A stretch of 64,000 nt of DNA from Methylobacterium sp. 77. GTDB taxonomy: Bacteria; Pseudomonadota; Alphaproteobacteria; Rhizobiales; Beijerinckiaceae. Positions 17,045 to 30,013 of this stretch are shown piece by piece. The position numbers were made by a program, and so were the translations under genes. Location: assembly GCF_000372825.1 (NCBI RefSeq), contig NZ_KB910516.1:3887825-3951824 (forward strand), given 5' to 3'. The notes under the pieces are model-generated. The model made no database searches, was not told the DNA's origin, and saw only the letters and a list, made by a program, of their open reading frames with translations. How positions within the stretch are numbered: the stretch's first letter is position 1; each line of letters opens with the position of its first letter.

Positions 17045-17078
17045 GTGACAATTATCGAAACCTGTCACCAAAGCTTTG
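17045..17078. promoter_or_regulatory. Adjacent dyads upstream of the mdh-suc genes
   Basis: GTGACA (17045-17050) and TGTCAC (17063-17068) are perfect inverted arms 12 nt apart, with further symmetry around a central TCGA. The perfect 10-bp palindrome CAAAGCTTTG (17069-17078) follows directly. They lie just after the TetR gene and about 260 bp before mdh in an otherwise empty 293-bp gap, so they are candidate operators for the TCA-cycle genes. No convincing -35/-10 pair was found. Confidence 0.4.
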
Positions 17079-17110
17079 CCGTCGAACGGGCCGCTCGATC
17101 CGCCGCCTAA

Positions 17111-18295
<1,185 letters not shown>

Positions 18296-18313
18296 CCCTG
18301 ACGAGAAGCGTCG

Positions 18314-18340
18314 CGCGCCGGCCGTCTCGTGGCCGGCGCG
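18314..18340 (+). terminator. Perfect 10-bp hairpin between mdh and sucC
   Basis: CGCGCCGGCC (18314-18323) pairs with GGCCGGCGCG (18331-18340) around a 7-nt loop. It has no U-tract, so partial termination or an mRNA-processing/stability element is more likely than full termination. Confidence 0.45.
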
Positions 18341-18404
18341 AACGATGCCGGTGTCGTGTCTTCCAACCCCGCGCCCGGCGTCGGGACGAAGCGAGGAAAT
18401 TCCC

Positions 18405-19601
18405 ATGAACATCCATGAATATCAGGCCAAGGCGGTCCTCAAGGAATTCGGGCTGCCCGTCTCGCGCGGCGTGCCGATCTTCAAGCCGGAGGAGGCCGAG
18501 GCGGCCGCCAAGGAACTCGGCGGCCCGGTCTGGGTGGTGAAGTCGCAGATCCATGCGGGCGGTCGCGGCAAGGGCACCTTCAAGGGCGCGCCGGCCGGCG
18601 CCAAGGGCGGCGTGCGCGTCACCAAGTCCATCGACGAGGTCAAGCAATTCGCCGGCGAGATGCTCGGTCAGACGCTGGTCACGATCCAGACCGGCGAGGC
18701 CGGCAAGCAGGTCAACCGCCTCTATATCGAGGAGGGCGCCCAGATCGCGGCCGAGTTCTACCTGTCGATGCTGGTGGACCGCGAGACCGGACAGGTCGCC
18801 TTCGTCGTCTCGACGGAAGGCGGCATGGATATCGAGACCGTGGCGCACGACACGCCCGAGAAGATCGTCACCTTCTCGGTCGATCCGGCCACCGGGATCA
18901 TGCCCCATCACGGCCGCGCGGTCGCCAAGGCTCTGGGCCTCACCGGCAGCGAGGCCAAGGAGGCGGCCGACGTCACCAACAAGCTCTACGCGGCGTTCAC
19001 CGCCAAGGACATGAGCATGCTGGAGATCAACCCGCTGGTGCTCACCGGCGACGGCCATCTCAAGTGCCTGGACGCCAAGATCTCCTTCGATTCCAACGCC
19101 CTCTACCGCCATCCCGACATCGTCGCGCTCCGCGACGAGACCGAGGAGGACGCCAAGGAGATCGAGGCCTCGAAATTCGACCTCGCCTACATCGCCCTCG
19201 ACGGCACCATCGGTTGCATGGTCAACGGCGCCGGCCTCGCCATGGCGACGCTCGACATCATCAAGCTCTACGGCGAGGAGCCGGCGAACTTCCTCGATGT
19301 CGGCGGCGGCGCGAGCGAGGAGAAGGTGACGGCGGCGTTCAAGATCATCACCGCCGATCCGCAGGTGAAGGGCATCCTCGTCAACATCTTCGGCGGGATC
19401 ATGAAGTGCGACGTGATCGCCAACGGCGTGATCGCGGCGGTGAAGGCGGTCGGCCTGCAGGTACCCCTGGTGGTGCGGCTCGAGGGCACCAACGTCGAGA
19501 AGGGCAAGGAGATTATCCGGAATTCCGGTCTCAACGTGATCCCCGCCGACGATCTCGACGATGCCGCGCAGAAGATCGTCGCCGCCGTGAAGAAGGGCTG
19601 A
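18405..19601 (+). CDS. sucC: Succinyl-CoA synthetase beta subunit (ADP-forming)
   Basis: A 398-residue subunit with an N-terminal ATP-grasp domain beginning [16 protein letters not shown]. It shows [12 protein letters not shown] (about 46-57), [19 protein letters not shown] near residue 207-225, and the C-terminal LNVGGGA-like block ([13 protein letters not shown]) with [10 protein letters not shown]. It forms succinyl-CoA from or to succinate, CoA and ATP with SucD. GAGGAAA at about 18392-18398 precedes ATG 18405. An in-frame upstream start at 18345 is less likely. sucD starts 11 bp downstream. Confidence 0.97.
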   Translation: MNIHEYQAKAVLKEFGLPVSRGVPIFKPEEAEAAAKELGGPVWVVKSQIHAGGRGKGTFKGAPAGAKGGVRVTKSIDEVKQFAGEMLGQTLVTIQTGEAGKQVNRLYIEEGAQIAAEFYLSMLVDRETGQVAFVVSTEGGMDIETVAHDTPEKIVTFSVDPATGIMPHHGRAVAKALGLTGSEAKEAADVTNKLYAAFTAKDMSMLEINPLVLTGDGHLKCLDAKISFDSNALYRHPDIVALRDETEEDAKEIEASKFDLAYIALDGTIGCMVNGAGLAMATLDIIKLYGEEPANFLDVGGGASEEKVTAAFKIITADPQVKGILVNIFGGIMKCDVIANGVIAAVKAVGLQVPLVVRLEGTNVEKGKEIIRNSGLNVIPADDLDDAAQKIVAAVKKG

Positions 19602-19612
19602 GAGTAACCCCC

Positions 19613-20497
19613 ATGTCCATCCTGATCGACGCGAACACCAAGGTCATCTGCCAGGGCTTCACCGGCAAGAACGGGACCTTCCATTCCGAGCAGGCCATCG
19701 CCTACGGCACCAAGATGGTCGGCGGCACCTCTCCGGGTAAGGGAGGCGCGAGCCATCTCGGCCTGCCGGTCTTCGACACCGTGGCGGAGGCCCGCGAGGC
19801 GACCGGCGCCGACGCATCCGTGGTCTACGTGCCGCCGCCGGGCGCCGCCGACGCCATCTGCGAGGCGATCGCCGCCGAGATCCCCCTCATCGTCTGCATC
19901 ACCGAGGGGATTCCGGTCCTCGACATGGTGCGGGTGAAGCGCTCGCTCGAAGGTTCGAAGTCGCGCCTCATCGGCCCGAACTGCCCGGGCGTCGTCACCG
20001 CCGGCGAGTGCAAGATCGGCATCATGCCGGCCAACATCTTCAAGCGCGGCTCGGTGGGCATCGTCTCGCGCTCCGGCACCCTGACCTACGAGGCCGTGTT
20101 CCAGACCACGAATGCGGGCCTCGGCCAGACCACGGCGGTGGGCATCGGCGGCGATCCGGTGAAGGGCACCGAGTTCATCTCGATGCTCGAACTGTTCCTC
20201 GCCGACGACCGCACCGAGTCGATCGTGATGATCGGCGAGATCGGCGGTTCGGCCGAGGAAGAGGCGGCGCAGTTCATCGCCGACGAGGCCAAGCGCGGCC
20301 GACGCAAGCCGATGGTCGGCTTCATCGCCGGGCGCACGGCGCCTCCGGGGCGCCGCATGGGCCATGCCGGTGCCATCATCTCGGGCGGCAAGGGCGGCGC
20401 CGAGGACAAGATCGCGGCGATGGAAGCCGCCGGAATCCGGGTCTCGCCGTCGCCGGCGCGCCTCGGCAGCACGCTGGTCGACGTCCTCAAGGGTTGA
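19613..20497 (+). CDS. sucD: Succinyl-CoA synthetase alpha subunit
   Basis: A 294-residue partner of SucC carrying the CoA-binding Rossmann fold ([13 protein letters not shown], about 17-29) and the phospho-histidine loop [16 protein letters not shown] (about 243-258). Other conserved segments are GPNCPGV and [11 protein letters not shown]. The gene starts at ATG 19613 directly after sucC, with GAGAG at the end of sucC serving as ribosome-binding site. A 185-bp gap with one hairpin separates it from sucA. Confidence 0.97.
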   Translation: MSILIDANTKVICQGFTGKNGTFHSEQAIAYGTKMVGGTSPGKGGASHLGLPVFDTVAEAREATGADASVVYVPPPGAADAICEAIAAEIPLIVCITEGIPVLDMVRVKRSLEGSKSRLIGPNCPGVVTAGECKIGIMPANIFKRGSVGIVSRSGTLTYEAVFQTTNAGLGQTTAVGIGGDPVKGTEFISMLELFLADDRTESIVMIGEIGGSAEEEAAQFIADEAKRGRRKPMVGFIAGRTAPPGRRMGHAGAIISGGKGGAEDKIAAMEAAGIRVSPSPARLGSTLVDVLKG

Positions 20498-20519
20498 GGC
20501 CGGCGGAAATCTGTCACTC

Positions 20520-20549
20520 GTGTTGCGGTGCAAAATCGCCCCGCAACAC
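20520..20549. promoter_or_regulatory. Hairpin with TTGC-N3-GCAA dyad between sucD and sucA
   Basis: GTGTTGCGG (20520-20528) pairs perfectly with CCGCAACAC (20541-20549) around a 12-nt loop. Overlapping it, TTGCGGTGCAA (20523-20533) is a separate TTGC-N3-GCAA dyad. The dyad resembles published PhaR-type operators (TGC-N3/4-GCA core), and PhaR is known in Methylobacterium as a carbon-flux regulator. No U-tract follows. The same 13-mer TGTTGCGGTGCAA recurs at 34338-34350. Confidence 0.4.
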
Positions 20550-20682
20550 TTATCTGAGACACGACGCGGCCCGATTGTCGCGTCGAGACGAACATCCCCA
20601 TCGAAGCGCTTATCGGCGTGACGGGGGGAGCAGGGGCCCGCCGCAGGGGCGGCTTCCCCGCCAAGCGGCAGGATGATCGACG

Positions 20683-23670
<2,988 letters not shown>

Positions 23671-23728
23671 CGGCCCCGGCACTCCCCCTCATCCGACGCG
23701 ACCAATCCATTCGGGCGGACAGAACACC

Positions 23729-25051
23729 ATGGCAACCGATATCCTCGTTCCCACGCTGGGCGAATCCGTGAGCGAGGCCACCATAGGCCGCTGGTTCAAG
23801 AAGCCGGGCGACGCGGTGGCAGCGGACGAGCCCCTGGTCGAGCTGGAAACCGACAAGGTCACCCTCGAAGTCAACGCTCCCGCCGCCGGCGAACTCGGCG
23901 AGATCCTGGTGAAGGACGGCGAGACCGTGGAGCCCGGTGCGCTGCTCGGCTCCATCGTCGAGGCCGGGGCCGGTGGCGGCGCCAAGCCGGCCGCCGCCAA
24001 GAAGGCCGAGACCAAAGCCGAAAGCCGGAGCGAAGAGCCGGCGAAGCCGACATCCGAAGGGGCCGAGACGGCGCCCGCCGAAGGGTCCTCGGCCGCCTAC
24101 GGCAATCACGGCGATGCCGCCGCTCCGAAATCCGATCGTCCCGCCGGCGATAACGGCCCGGCCGTCGCGAAGATGGCGCGGGAATCCGGCATCGATCCCT
24201 CGACGGTGAACGGCTCCGGCAAGGATGGCCGCGTCACCAAGGGCGACATGATCGAGGCGACCTCGAAGGGCTCGTCCGCCCCGGCCCAGGAGCCGGCCCG
24301 GCAGGCCAAGGCGCCGTCTCCGCCGCGCCCGGCCTCCAAGCCCGACGATGCCGCGCGCGAAGAGCGCGTGAAGATGACGAAGCTGCGCCAGACCATCGCG
24401 CGCCGCCTCAAGGACGCCCAGGACACGGCGGCGATGCTGACGACGTTCAACGACGTCGACATGTCGGCCGTCATGGCCATGCGCAGCCAGTACAAGGAGA
24501 TTTTCGAGAAGAAGCACGGCACCAAGCTCGGCTTCATGGGCTTCTTCACCAAGGCGGTGATCGGCGCGCTCAAGGATGTGCCGGCGGTCAATGCCGAGAT
24601 CGACGGCACCGAGCTCGTCTACAAGAACTATTACCATATCGGCATCGCCGTCGGCACCGATAAGGGCCTCGTCGTGCCGGTGGTGCGCAATGCCGACGAC
24701 CTCTCCATCGCCGGCATCGAGAAGACGATCTCGGGCTTCGGCAAGAAGGCGCGGGACGGCAAGCTCTCCATCGAGGAGATGCAGGGCGGCACCTTCACCA
24801 TCACCAATGGCGGCATCTACGGCTCGCTGATGTCGACCCCGATCCTCAACGCGCCGCAATCCGGCATCCTCGGCATGCACCGCATCGAGGAGCGCCCGGT
24901 GGTCCGCAACGGCAAGATCGAGGCGCGGCCGATGATGTATCTCGCGCTCTCCTACGACCACCGCATCGTCGACGGGAAGGAAGCCGTGACCTTCCTGGTG
25001 CGCGTGAAGGAGGCCCTGGAGGATCCGGCACGTCTCGTGCTCGACCTCTGA
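23729..25051 (+). CDS. sucB: Dihydrolipoyl succinyltransferase (E2 of 2-oxoglutarate dehydrogenase)
   Basis: A 440-residue core enzyme. The lipoyl domain has [13 protein letters not shown] with lipoyl-lysine at residue 43. It is followed by an Ala/Pro/Glu-rich linker (about 80-145), a peripheral-subunit-binding domain ([28 protein letters not shown], about 145-173), a second linker, and the catalytic domain with [20 protein letters not shown] and the catalytic SYDHRIVDG near the C-terminus. The start ATG 23729 begins the lipoyl domain; the upstream frame is not similar to E2. It lies 58 bp after sucA. Confidence 0.97.
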   Translation: MATDILVPTLGESVSEATIGRWFKKPGDAVAADEPLVELETDKVTLEVNAPAAGELGEILVKDGETVEPGALLGSIVEAGAGGGAKPAAAKKAETKAESRSEEPAKPTSEGAETAPAEGSSAAYGNHGDAAAPKSDRPAGDNGPAVAKMARESGIDPSTVNGSGKDGRVTKGDMIEATSKGSSAPAQEPARQAKAPSPPRPASKPDDAAREERVKMTKLRQTIARRLKDAQDTAAMLTTFNDVDMSAVMAMRSQYKEIFEKKHGTKLGFMGFFTKAVIGALKDVPAVNAEIDGTELVYKNYYHIGIAVGTDKGLVVPVVRNADDLSIAGIEKTISGFGKKARDGKLSIEEMQGGTFTITNGGIYGSLMSTPILNAPQSGILGMHRIEERPVVRNGKIEARPMMYLALSYDHRIVDGKEAVTFLVRVKEALEDPARLVLDL

Positions 25052-25164
25052 GACACCCGGCAGCTGCCGTCAGCCGGCCGCCGCAGGGTGGCCGGACGCT
25101 TCCGCGTGCGTAAATCCAGATGGTGGGGCCTGACCCGCCGAACCTACAAGCGAGTCACACGCCT

Positions 25165-26565
25165 ATGTCCTACGATCTCGTCGTCATCGGCACCGGCCCC
25201 GGCGGCTATGTCTGCGCCATCCGCGCCGCCCAGCTCGGCCTCAAGACCGCCGTGGTCGAGAAGCGGGCGACCCATGGCGGCACCTGCCTCAATGTCGGCT
25301 GCATCCCGTCGAAGGCGCTGCTGCACGCCTCCGAGGCCTTCGAGGACGCGTCCAAGCACTTCGCCGATATGGGCGTGATCGTCAGCGCGCCCGAACTCGA
25401 TCTGGCCAAGATGATGACGTTCAAGCAGGACGGCGTCGACGGCAACACCAAGGGCGTCGAGTTCCTGCTGAAGAAGAACGGTATCGACGCCTATCACGGC
25501 CTCGGCCGCGTCGCCGGCGCGGGCCGCGTCGAGGTGCTGTCCGAGGATGGCGGCAACCAGATGCTCGAGACGAAGAACATCGTCATCGCCACCGGCTCGG
25601 ACGTGACGAAGCTGCCCGGCGTGACGATCGACGAGACGATCGTCGTTTCCTCCACCGGCGCCCTCGAACTCAAGGCCGTGCCGAAGAAGCTCCTCATCAT
25701 CGGTGCGGGCGTGATCGGTCTCGAACTCGGCTCGGTCTGGCGTCGCCTTGGCTCCGAGGTCACCGTGGTCGAGTATCTCGACCGCGTCCTCCCTGGCATG
25801 GACGGCGAGGTCGGTAAGCAGTTCCAGCGCATCCTCGGCAAGCAGGGCATCGTCTTCAAGCTGTCCTCGAAGGTCACCGGCGTCGAGGTGAAGGACGGTG
25901 CCGCCACCGTCTCGGTGGAGCCGGCCGCCGGCGGCGAGGCCGAGAAGATCGAGGCCGACGTGGTGCTCGTGGCCATCGGCCGCGTGCCCTATACCGAGAA
26001 ACTCGGCCTCGAGTCGGTCGGCGTCCAGCTCGACAACAAAGGCCGCATCCAGACCGACAGCCACTACGCCACCAACGTCACCGGCATCTATGCCATCGGC
26101 GACGTGATCGCTGGGCCGATGCTGGCCCACAAGGCGGAGGACGAGGGCGTCGCCGTGGCCGAGCTGATGGCCGGGCAATCCGGCCACGTGAATTACGGGG
26201 TGATCCCGAACGTGGTCTACACCTATCCGGAGGTCGCTTCGGTCGGGAAGACCGAAGAAGAGCTCAAGAAGGACGGCATCGCCTACAATTCCGGCAAATT
26301 CCCCTTCACCGCCAATGGCCGCGCCAAGGTCAACCACACCACGGACGGCTTCGTGAAGATCCTGGCCGATGCCAAGACCGACCGGGTTCTCGGCGTCCAC
26401 ATCGTCGGCGCGGATGCGGGCAACCTCATCGCCGAAGTCGCGGTCGCCATGGAATTCGGCGCCAGCGCCGAGGACGTGGCCCGGACCTGCCACGCCCACC
26501 CGACGCTGACCGAGGCGGTGAAGGAAGCCGCTCTCGCGGTCGGCAAGCGGGCCATCCACATCTGA
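25165..26565 (+). CDS. lpd: Dihydrolipoyl dehydrogenase (E3)
   Basis: A 466-residue FAD disulfide reductase that reoxidises the lipoyl groups of SucB. It shows the FAD motif [20 protein letters not shown] (about 6-25), the redox disulfide [17 protein letters not shown] (about 39-55), the NAD motif [15 protein letters not shown] (about 181-195), the second FAD motif [21 protein letters not shown] (about 309-329) and the C-terminal active-site HAHPTLTE (about 444-451). Its place directly after sucB suggests it is the E3 dedicated to the 2-oxoglutarate complex. The start ATG 25165 matches the family. Confidence 0.97.
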   Translation: MSYDLVVIGTGPGGYVCAIRAAQLGLKTAVVEKRATHGGTCLNVGCIPSKALLHASEAFEDASKHFADMGVIVSAPELDLAKMMTFKQDGVDGNTKGVEFLLKKNGIDAYHGLGRVAGAGRVEVLSEDGGNQMLETKNIVIATGSDVTKLPGVTIDETIVVSSTGALELKAVPKKLLIIGAGVIGLELGSVWRRLGSEVTVVEYLDRVLPGMDGEVGKQFQRILGKQGIVFKLSSKVTGVEVKDGAATVSVEPAAGGEAEKIEADVVLVAIGRVPYTEKLGLESVGVQLDNKGRIQTDSHYATNVTGIYAIGDVIAGPMLAHKAEDEGVAVAELMAGQSGHVNYGVIPNVVYTYPEVASVGKTEEELKKDGIAYNSGKFPFTANGRAKVNHTTDGFVKILADAKTDRVLGVHIVGADAGNLIAEVAVAMEFGASAEDVARTCHAHPTLTEAVKEAALAVGKRAIHI

Positions 26566-26578
26566 CGGACCCCTCATC

Positions 26579-26617
26579 GCCGCATCGCTCGCCTCGGGAC
26601 GAGGTGATCGATGCGGC
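26579..26617 (+). terminator. Two-step hairpin after lpd
   Basis: The outer stem GCCGCATCG/CGATGCGGC (26579-26587, 26609-26617) encloses the inner stem CCTCG/CGAGG (26592-26596, 26600-26604) with a GGA loop. It begins 13 nt after the lpd stop and probably ends the suc transcript. There is no U-tract. Confidence 0.5.
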
Positions 26618-26658
26618 CGGAGTCGCTATCGTCCCGGCCTGAAAACCGGAGCGGACGG

Positions 26659-27381
26659 ATGACCTACGAGCTCTATTACTGGCCGACGATCCAGGGGCGG
26701 GGCGAGTTCGTCCGTCTCGCCCTGGAGGATGCCGGCGCCGATTATGTCGATATCGCCCGCGGACGGGAGCAGGACGGGCAGGGCCTGGGCGCCATGACCG
26801 CGCTTCTCGAAGATCCCGCGATCGCCCGGCCTTCCTACGCGCCGCCCTTTCTTCGCGACGGCGACGTCACCATCGGCCAGAGCGCGGCCATCCTGCTGTA
26901 TCTCGGTCCCCGGCTCGGCCTCGCGCCCACCCATGAGGCCGATCGCATCTGGACCCACCAGATCCAGCTGACCGTCGCCGATGTCGTGGCCGAGGCGCAC
27001 GATACCCATCATCCCATCGCGGTGAGCCTCACCTACGAGGAGCAGAAGCCCGAGGCCGCTCGCCGCGCCAGGGATTTCCAGGCGAACCGGATCCCGGAAT
27101 ATCTCGCCTGGTTCGACCATGTGCTCAGCCGCAACGGCGGCCGCCACCTCGTCGGCGATGCCGTGACCTATGCCGATCTCTCGCTGTTCCAGCTCGTCGA
27201 GGGGCTGCTCCATGCCTTTCCGGGGTCGACGCGACGGGTGCTCGCCGACAATCCCAAGGTCGCCGCCCTGCACGATGCCGTGCGGCGACGGCCGAGGATC
27301 GCCGCCTATCTCGCGAGCCCGCGCCGCATCCCCTTCAACGAGCAGGGGATCTTTCGGCGCTATCCCGAACTCGACCTGTAG
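26659..27381 (+). CDS. Glutathione S-transferase family protein
   Basis: A 240-residue cytosolic protein with a thioredoxin-like N-domain (TYELYYWPTIQGRGEFVRLALEDAG) carrying the Tyr-rich start and R-G-EFVRL pattern of sigma/alpha-like GSTs. The glutathione-contact segment is DVTIGQSAAILLYLG (about 73-87), and the helical C-domain has VGDAVTYADLSLFQLVEGL. The start ATG 26659 has GGAGCGGACGG just upstream. The last 47 bp overlap the 3' end of the opposing xerC gene. The substrate is unknown. Confidence 0.88.
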   Translation: MTYELYYWPTIQGRGEFVRLALEDAGADYVDIARGREQDGQGLGAMTALLEDPAIARPSYAPPFLRDGDVTIGQSAAILLYLGPRLGLAPTHEADRIWTHQIQLTVADVVAEAHDTHHPIAVSLTYEEQKPEAARRARDFQANRIPEYLAWFDHVLSRNGGRHLVGDAVTYADLSLFQLVEGLLHAFPGSTRRVLADNPKVAALHDAVRRRPRIAAYLASPRRIPFNEQGIFRRYPELDL

Positions 27382-28381
27382 CTCTCGCGCCCGCGCGGGG
27401 ATGCGCCTGGTCGAACGCATCCAGCAGCCGGGCGGCATCGACCTTGGTGTAGAGCTGCGTCGTCGAGAGGGAGGCGTGGCCGAGCAGTTCCTGGATCGCG
27501 CGCATCTCTCCCTGGCGGGCCAGGAGATGAGTGGCGAAGGAGTGCCGCAGGGCATGGGGCGTGGCGCTGTCGGGCAGGCCGAGGGCACCGCGCAGGGACG
27601 CCACCGCATATTGGATGATGCGCGGAGAGAGCTTGGCGCCCTTCACGCCCACGAAGAGAGGCCCTTCGGGATCGAGAGCGTAGGGGCAGGCCGCGAGATA
27701 GGCCGCCACCGCCTCGGCCACGACGGGAAGGATCGGCACCATCCGGTCCTTGCCGCCCTTGCCCGTCACCGTGACCGAATCCCGTCCCGGCACCGGCGCA
27801 TCGCGGCAGGCGAGGCCGAGCGCTTCGGAGATACGCAGGCCGGACCCGTAGAGCAGGGCAAGGACGGCCGCGTCCCGCGCCAGAACCCAGGGCTCCCGCG
27901 CTTCTCCGGCGCGGGAATCCACCTCGGTGAGGGCGCGCGCGGCGGCGATCGGGATCGGTCGCGGCAGGCGCCGCTCGACCTTGGGCGAGCGGATCGCCCC
28001 GAGGGCGGAGACGCTGCCATGGCCCTCGCGCTCGAGATGCCGCGCGAAGGAGCGCAGGCCGGCAAGCGCCCGCATCAGCGATCGCCCGTTCACGTTCTCC
28101 GCCCGTCGCGCGGCCATGAACCCGCGGATGTCGCGCGGCTTGAGGGCGACGAGACCGGCGATCCGCACGGTGCCGTTGCGGCTCTGCAGATGGGCGAGGA
28201 ACTGCCTCAGGTCGCGGGAATAGGCCTCCACCGTGTTCGCGGCCATCCGCCTTTCGCGCAGGAGGCTGTCCTCCCAGGCCAGGGCGAGGGCTCGAAGCGC
28301 GTCGTCGCCGGGATAGGCGGGCGCGCAAGCCGGAGCGGCTGGCGGAGGCCCATGGGGGGGAGGCGGCAGGACATGGAGCAT
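27335..28381 (-). CDS. xerC: Tyrosine recombinase XerC
   Basis: A 348-residue site-specific recombinase that with XerD resolves chromosome dimers at dif. An N-terminal SAM-like core-binding domain (about 30-125) precedes the catalytic domain with all active residues: R in GSGLRISEALGL (about 183), K in GKGGKDRMV (about 208), HALRHSFATHLL (about 276-287), GHASLSTTQLYTKV with the histidine near 302 and the nucleophilic tyrosine near 311. It is read as housekeeping XerC rather than a phage integrase, since no att-type repeats or phage genes adjoin. ATG 28381 is chosen; the frame opens to 28411. Its 3' end overlaps the GST-like gene by 47 bp. Confidence 0.9.
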   Translation of the reverse strand: MLHVLPPPPHGPPPAAPACAPAYPGDDALRALALAWEDSLLRERRMAANTVEAYSRDLRQFLAHLQSRNGTVRIAGLVALKPRDIRGFMAARRAENVNGRSLMRALAGLRSFARHLEREGHGSVSALGAIRSPKVERRLPRPIPIAAARALTEVDSRAGEAREPWVLARDAAVLALLYGSGLRISEALGLACRDAPVPGRDSVTVTGKGGKDRMVPILPVVAEAVAAYLAACPYALDPEGPLFVGVKGAKLSPRIIQYAVASLRGALGLPDSATPHALRHSFATHLLARQGEMRAIQELLGHASLSTTQLYTKVDAARLLDAFDQAHPRAGARATGRVRDSAERSPAR

Positions 28382-28556
28382 CGCGCGGCGATCCAGGGGC
28401 GAAAAGCCCACTCAACGCCATCGAAGTTGACGGAGCGTTGCCGGTCGGTCGACGTCACCGCGACGATGGCCAACCTTTCCGAGGAACGGCGCGGCGGCTA
28501 AGCGCTTGTCCAACGCCGCTTCCGTCCCGCTTCCCATCCTCCCGATCCGAGCCTGC

Positions 28557-29141
28557 ATGCCCGAGACACGTATCGTCTGCATCCGCCACGGCGAATCGAC
28601 CTTCAACGCAGCCCACCGCCTCACCGGGCGAGATCCCGGCCATATCGATGCCCGCCTGACGGAGAGGGGCCTCGCCCAGGTCGCGGCGGCGCGGGAGGGA
28701 TTGCTGGACATTCCCTTCGATCTCGTGGTGACCTCGCCGCTCACCCGCGCCATCCAGACCACCGCCGGCATCTTCGCCGATCATCCGGCAAAGCCCGAGA
28801 TCCTGGTGGAGGTGCTCCATCGCGAGTGCCAGGAGAGCAGCTGCGACGTCGGTCGCGCGGCCTCCGTGCTCAAGGCCGAGTTCCCGCATCTCGATGTCGA
28901 CCACCTGCCGGAGATCTGGTGGCATGCCGAAGGCGAGCCGATCGCCGAGGGGGTCCATGTCGAGCCGCGCCGGCTGTTCGACCGGCGGGTCGCGAGCTTC
29001 CGTGACTGGCTGGCGGAGCGGCATGAGCGCACCATCGCCGTCGTCGGCCACGGCACCTTCTTCTTCCACCTCACCGGCATCTGGCTCGACAACTGCGAGA
29101 CCACCGAACTCGATCTCGCCTCGGGACCCGTCACAGGCTGA
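28557..29141 (+). CDS. Histidine phosphatase family protein
   Basis: A 194-residue member of the phosphoglycerate-mutase-like clade. The phospho-acceptor motif VCIRHGESTFNAAHRLTG is near residue 7-24. DARLTERGLAQ and VTSPLTRAIQT (about 60-70) follow, and the second catalytic histidine is in IAVVGHGTFFFHLTG (about 161-175). It lacks the metabolic GpmA hallmarks, so it is a phosphatase of unknown substrate. ATG 28557 is preferred; a TTG at 28506 would add a non-conserved 17-residue leader. It is divergent from xerC and convergent with the next gene. Confidence 0.85.
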   Translation: MPETRIVCIRHGESTFNAAHRLTGRDPGHIDARLTERGLAQVAAAREGLLDIPFDLVVTSPLTRAIQTTAGIFADHPAKPEILVEVLHRECQESSCDVGRAASVLKAEFPHLDVDHLPEIWWHAEGEPIAEGVHVEPRRLFDRRVASFRDWLAERHERTIAVVGHGTFFFHLTGIWLDNCETTELDLASGPVTG

Positions 29142-29178
29142 TCGCCCCGTTCGCCGATCGATCCGGGTCACCGCTTCC

Positions 29179-29892
29179 TCAAGCGGCGCCGGCCCTCGCC
29201 GCGTCCAGGCGTTCGCGCGCCTGAAGGAGGTCGATGTCGGGTGCCTGCCTTCCGATGGCGAGCGCGTCCTCGAGGATCGTGACGGCGCTGCCCCAGATGC
29301 CCTCGGTGAAGAGCGCCGCACCCTCCGCGACTTCGGCCGCGCAGCGGGCATCTTTCGCCGCCTTTACTGCTGCGGCGGCGCTGCGGGCCACGGACGAGGC
29401 CAGGGCACCGCGCGTCCAGTCGCTCCGCTGCGACGCCTGCTGCGCAGCGGCGCCTCCACGCCATGCGGCGGCTCGCGCGGCCGAGACGCCCTCATCGAGA
29501 TCGCTCGCTTCGTCGCAGCGGGCGGCGAGGTCCGCGAAGCCCGCGCGGTCGAGCAGGGGCGGCAGGATGCGGCGGATACTCTCCAGTGCCAGAAACCGGG
29601 TGCGTCGCTCCTCGATCTCGGCCCTGTCGGCCGAGCCGGACAGGCGCAGGACGAAGGCCATCAGGCGGGGGCGTTCGTCATCCGGCATCGCGTCGTTGAG
29701 GCCGAGCGCGTAGGCCGCGAGCGGCGTCGAGAAACAGGGCGGACAATCGGCGGACGAGCGGATCGTCCGGTAGGGCAATCCCGCGGCGACGATCGCCGCC
29801 TCGTTGATGCAGGTCCCGCCATCGGGCCCCGGGAAAGGGTGAGAACCGGCGAGCAGGCGCCAGTTGAGGATATGCTCGAAACCCGCTGCCAT
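29179..29892 (-). CDS. Conserved protein of unknown function (GGTCINEAAIVAAG motif)
   Basis: A 237-residue soluble protein without a signal peptide. The first 70 residues contain ILNWRLLAGSHPFPGPDGG, TCINEAAIVAAGLPYR and DCPPCFSTPLAAYALGLND, a pattern I recognise from proteins of unknown function in rhizobia, myxobacteria and actinobacteria. The conserved Cys at TCIN and the Cys pair at DCPPC stand out. The rest (about 135-225) is Ala-rich and helical, containing AAAVKAAKDARCAAEVAEGAA-type repeats. No enzymatic motif is evident. It is not clearly co-transcribed with a neighbour. Confidence 0.75.
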   Translation of the reverse strand: MAAGFEHILNWRLLAGSHPFPGPDGGTCINEAAIVAAGLPYRTIRSSADCPPCFSTPLAAYALGLNDAMPDDERPRLMAFVLRLSGSADRAEIEERRTRFLALESIRRILPPLLDRAGFADLAARCDEASDLDEGVSAARAAAWRGGAAAQQASQRSDWTRGALASSVARSAAAAVKAAKDARCAAEVAEGAALFTEGIWGSAVTILEDALAIGRQAPDIDLLQARERLDAARAGAA

Positions 29893-30013
29893 GCCTGACG
29901 GCCCCCTCCGGTTTCACGGGAAAACCCACCCTGCGGCCCCCGGCGGCGTTCGCACCGAAACCAGTAGGCCTGGGAAATCTGCCACGAGACGGCGAGGCCT
30001 GACGAGGGAAATC

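Noticed and set aside
27335..28381. Tyrosine recombinase as a possible phage or island integrase
   Set aside because: Full-length XerC layout, housekeeping neighbours, no tRNA gene or direct repeats nearby, and 15 kb from the phage-like region.
28506..28556. TTG start for the histidine phosphatase
   Set aside because: Adds a Pro-rich 17-residue leader not expected for this cytosolic family; ATG 28557 directly precedes the first strand.
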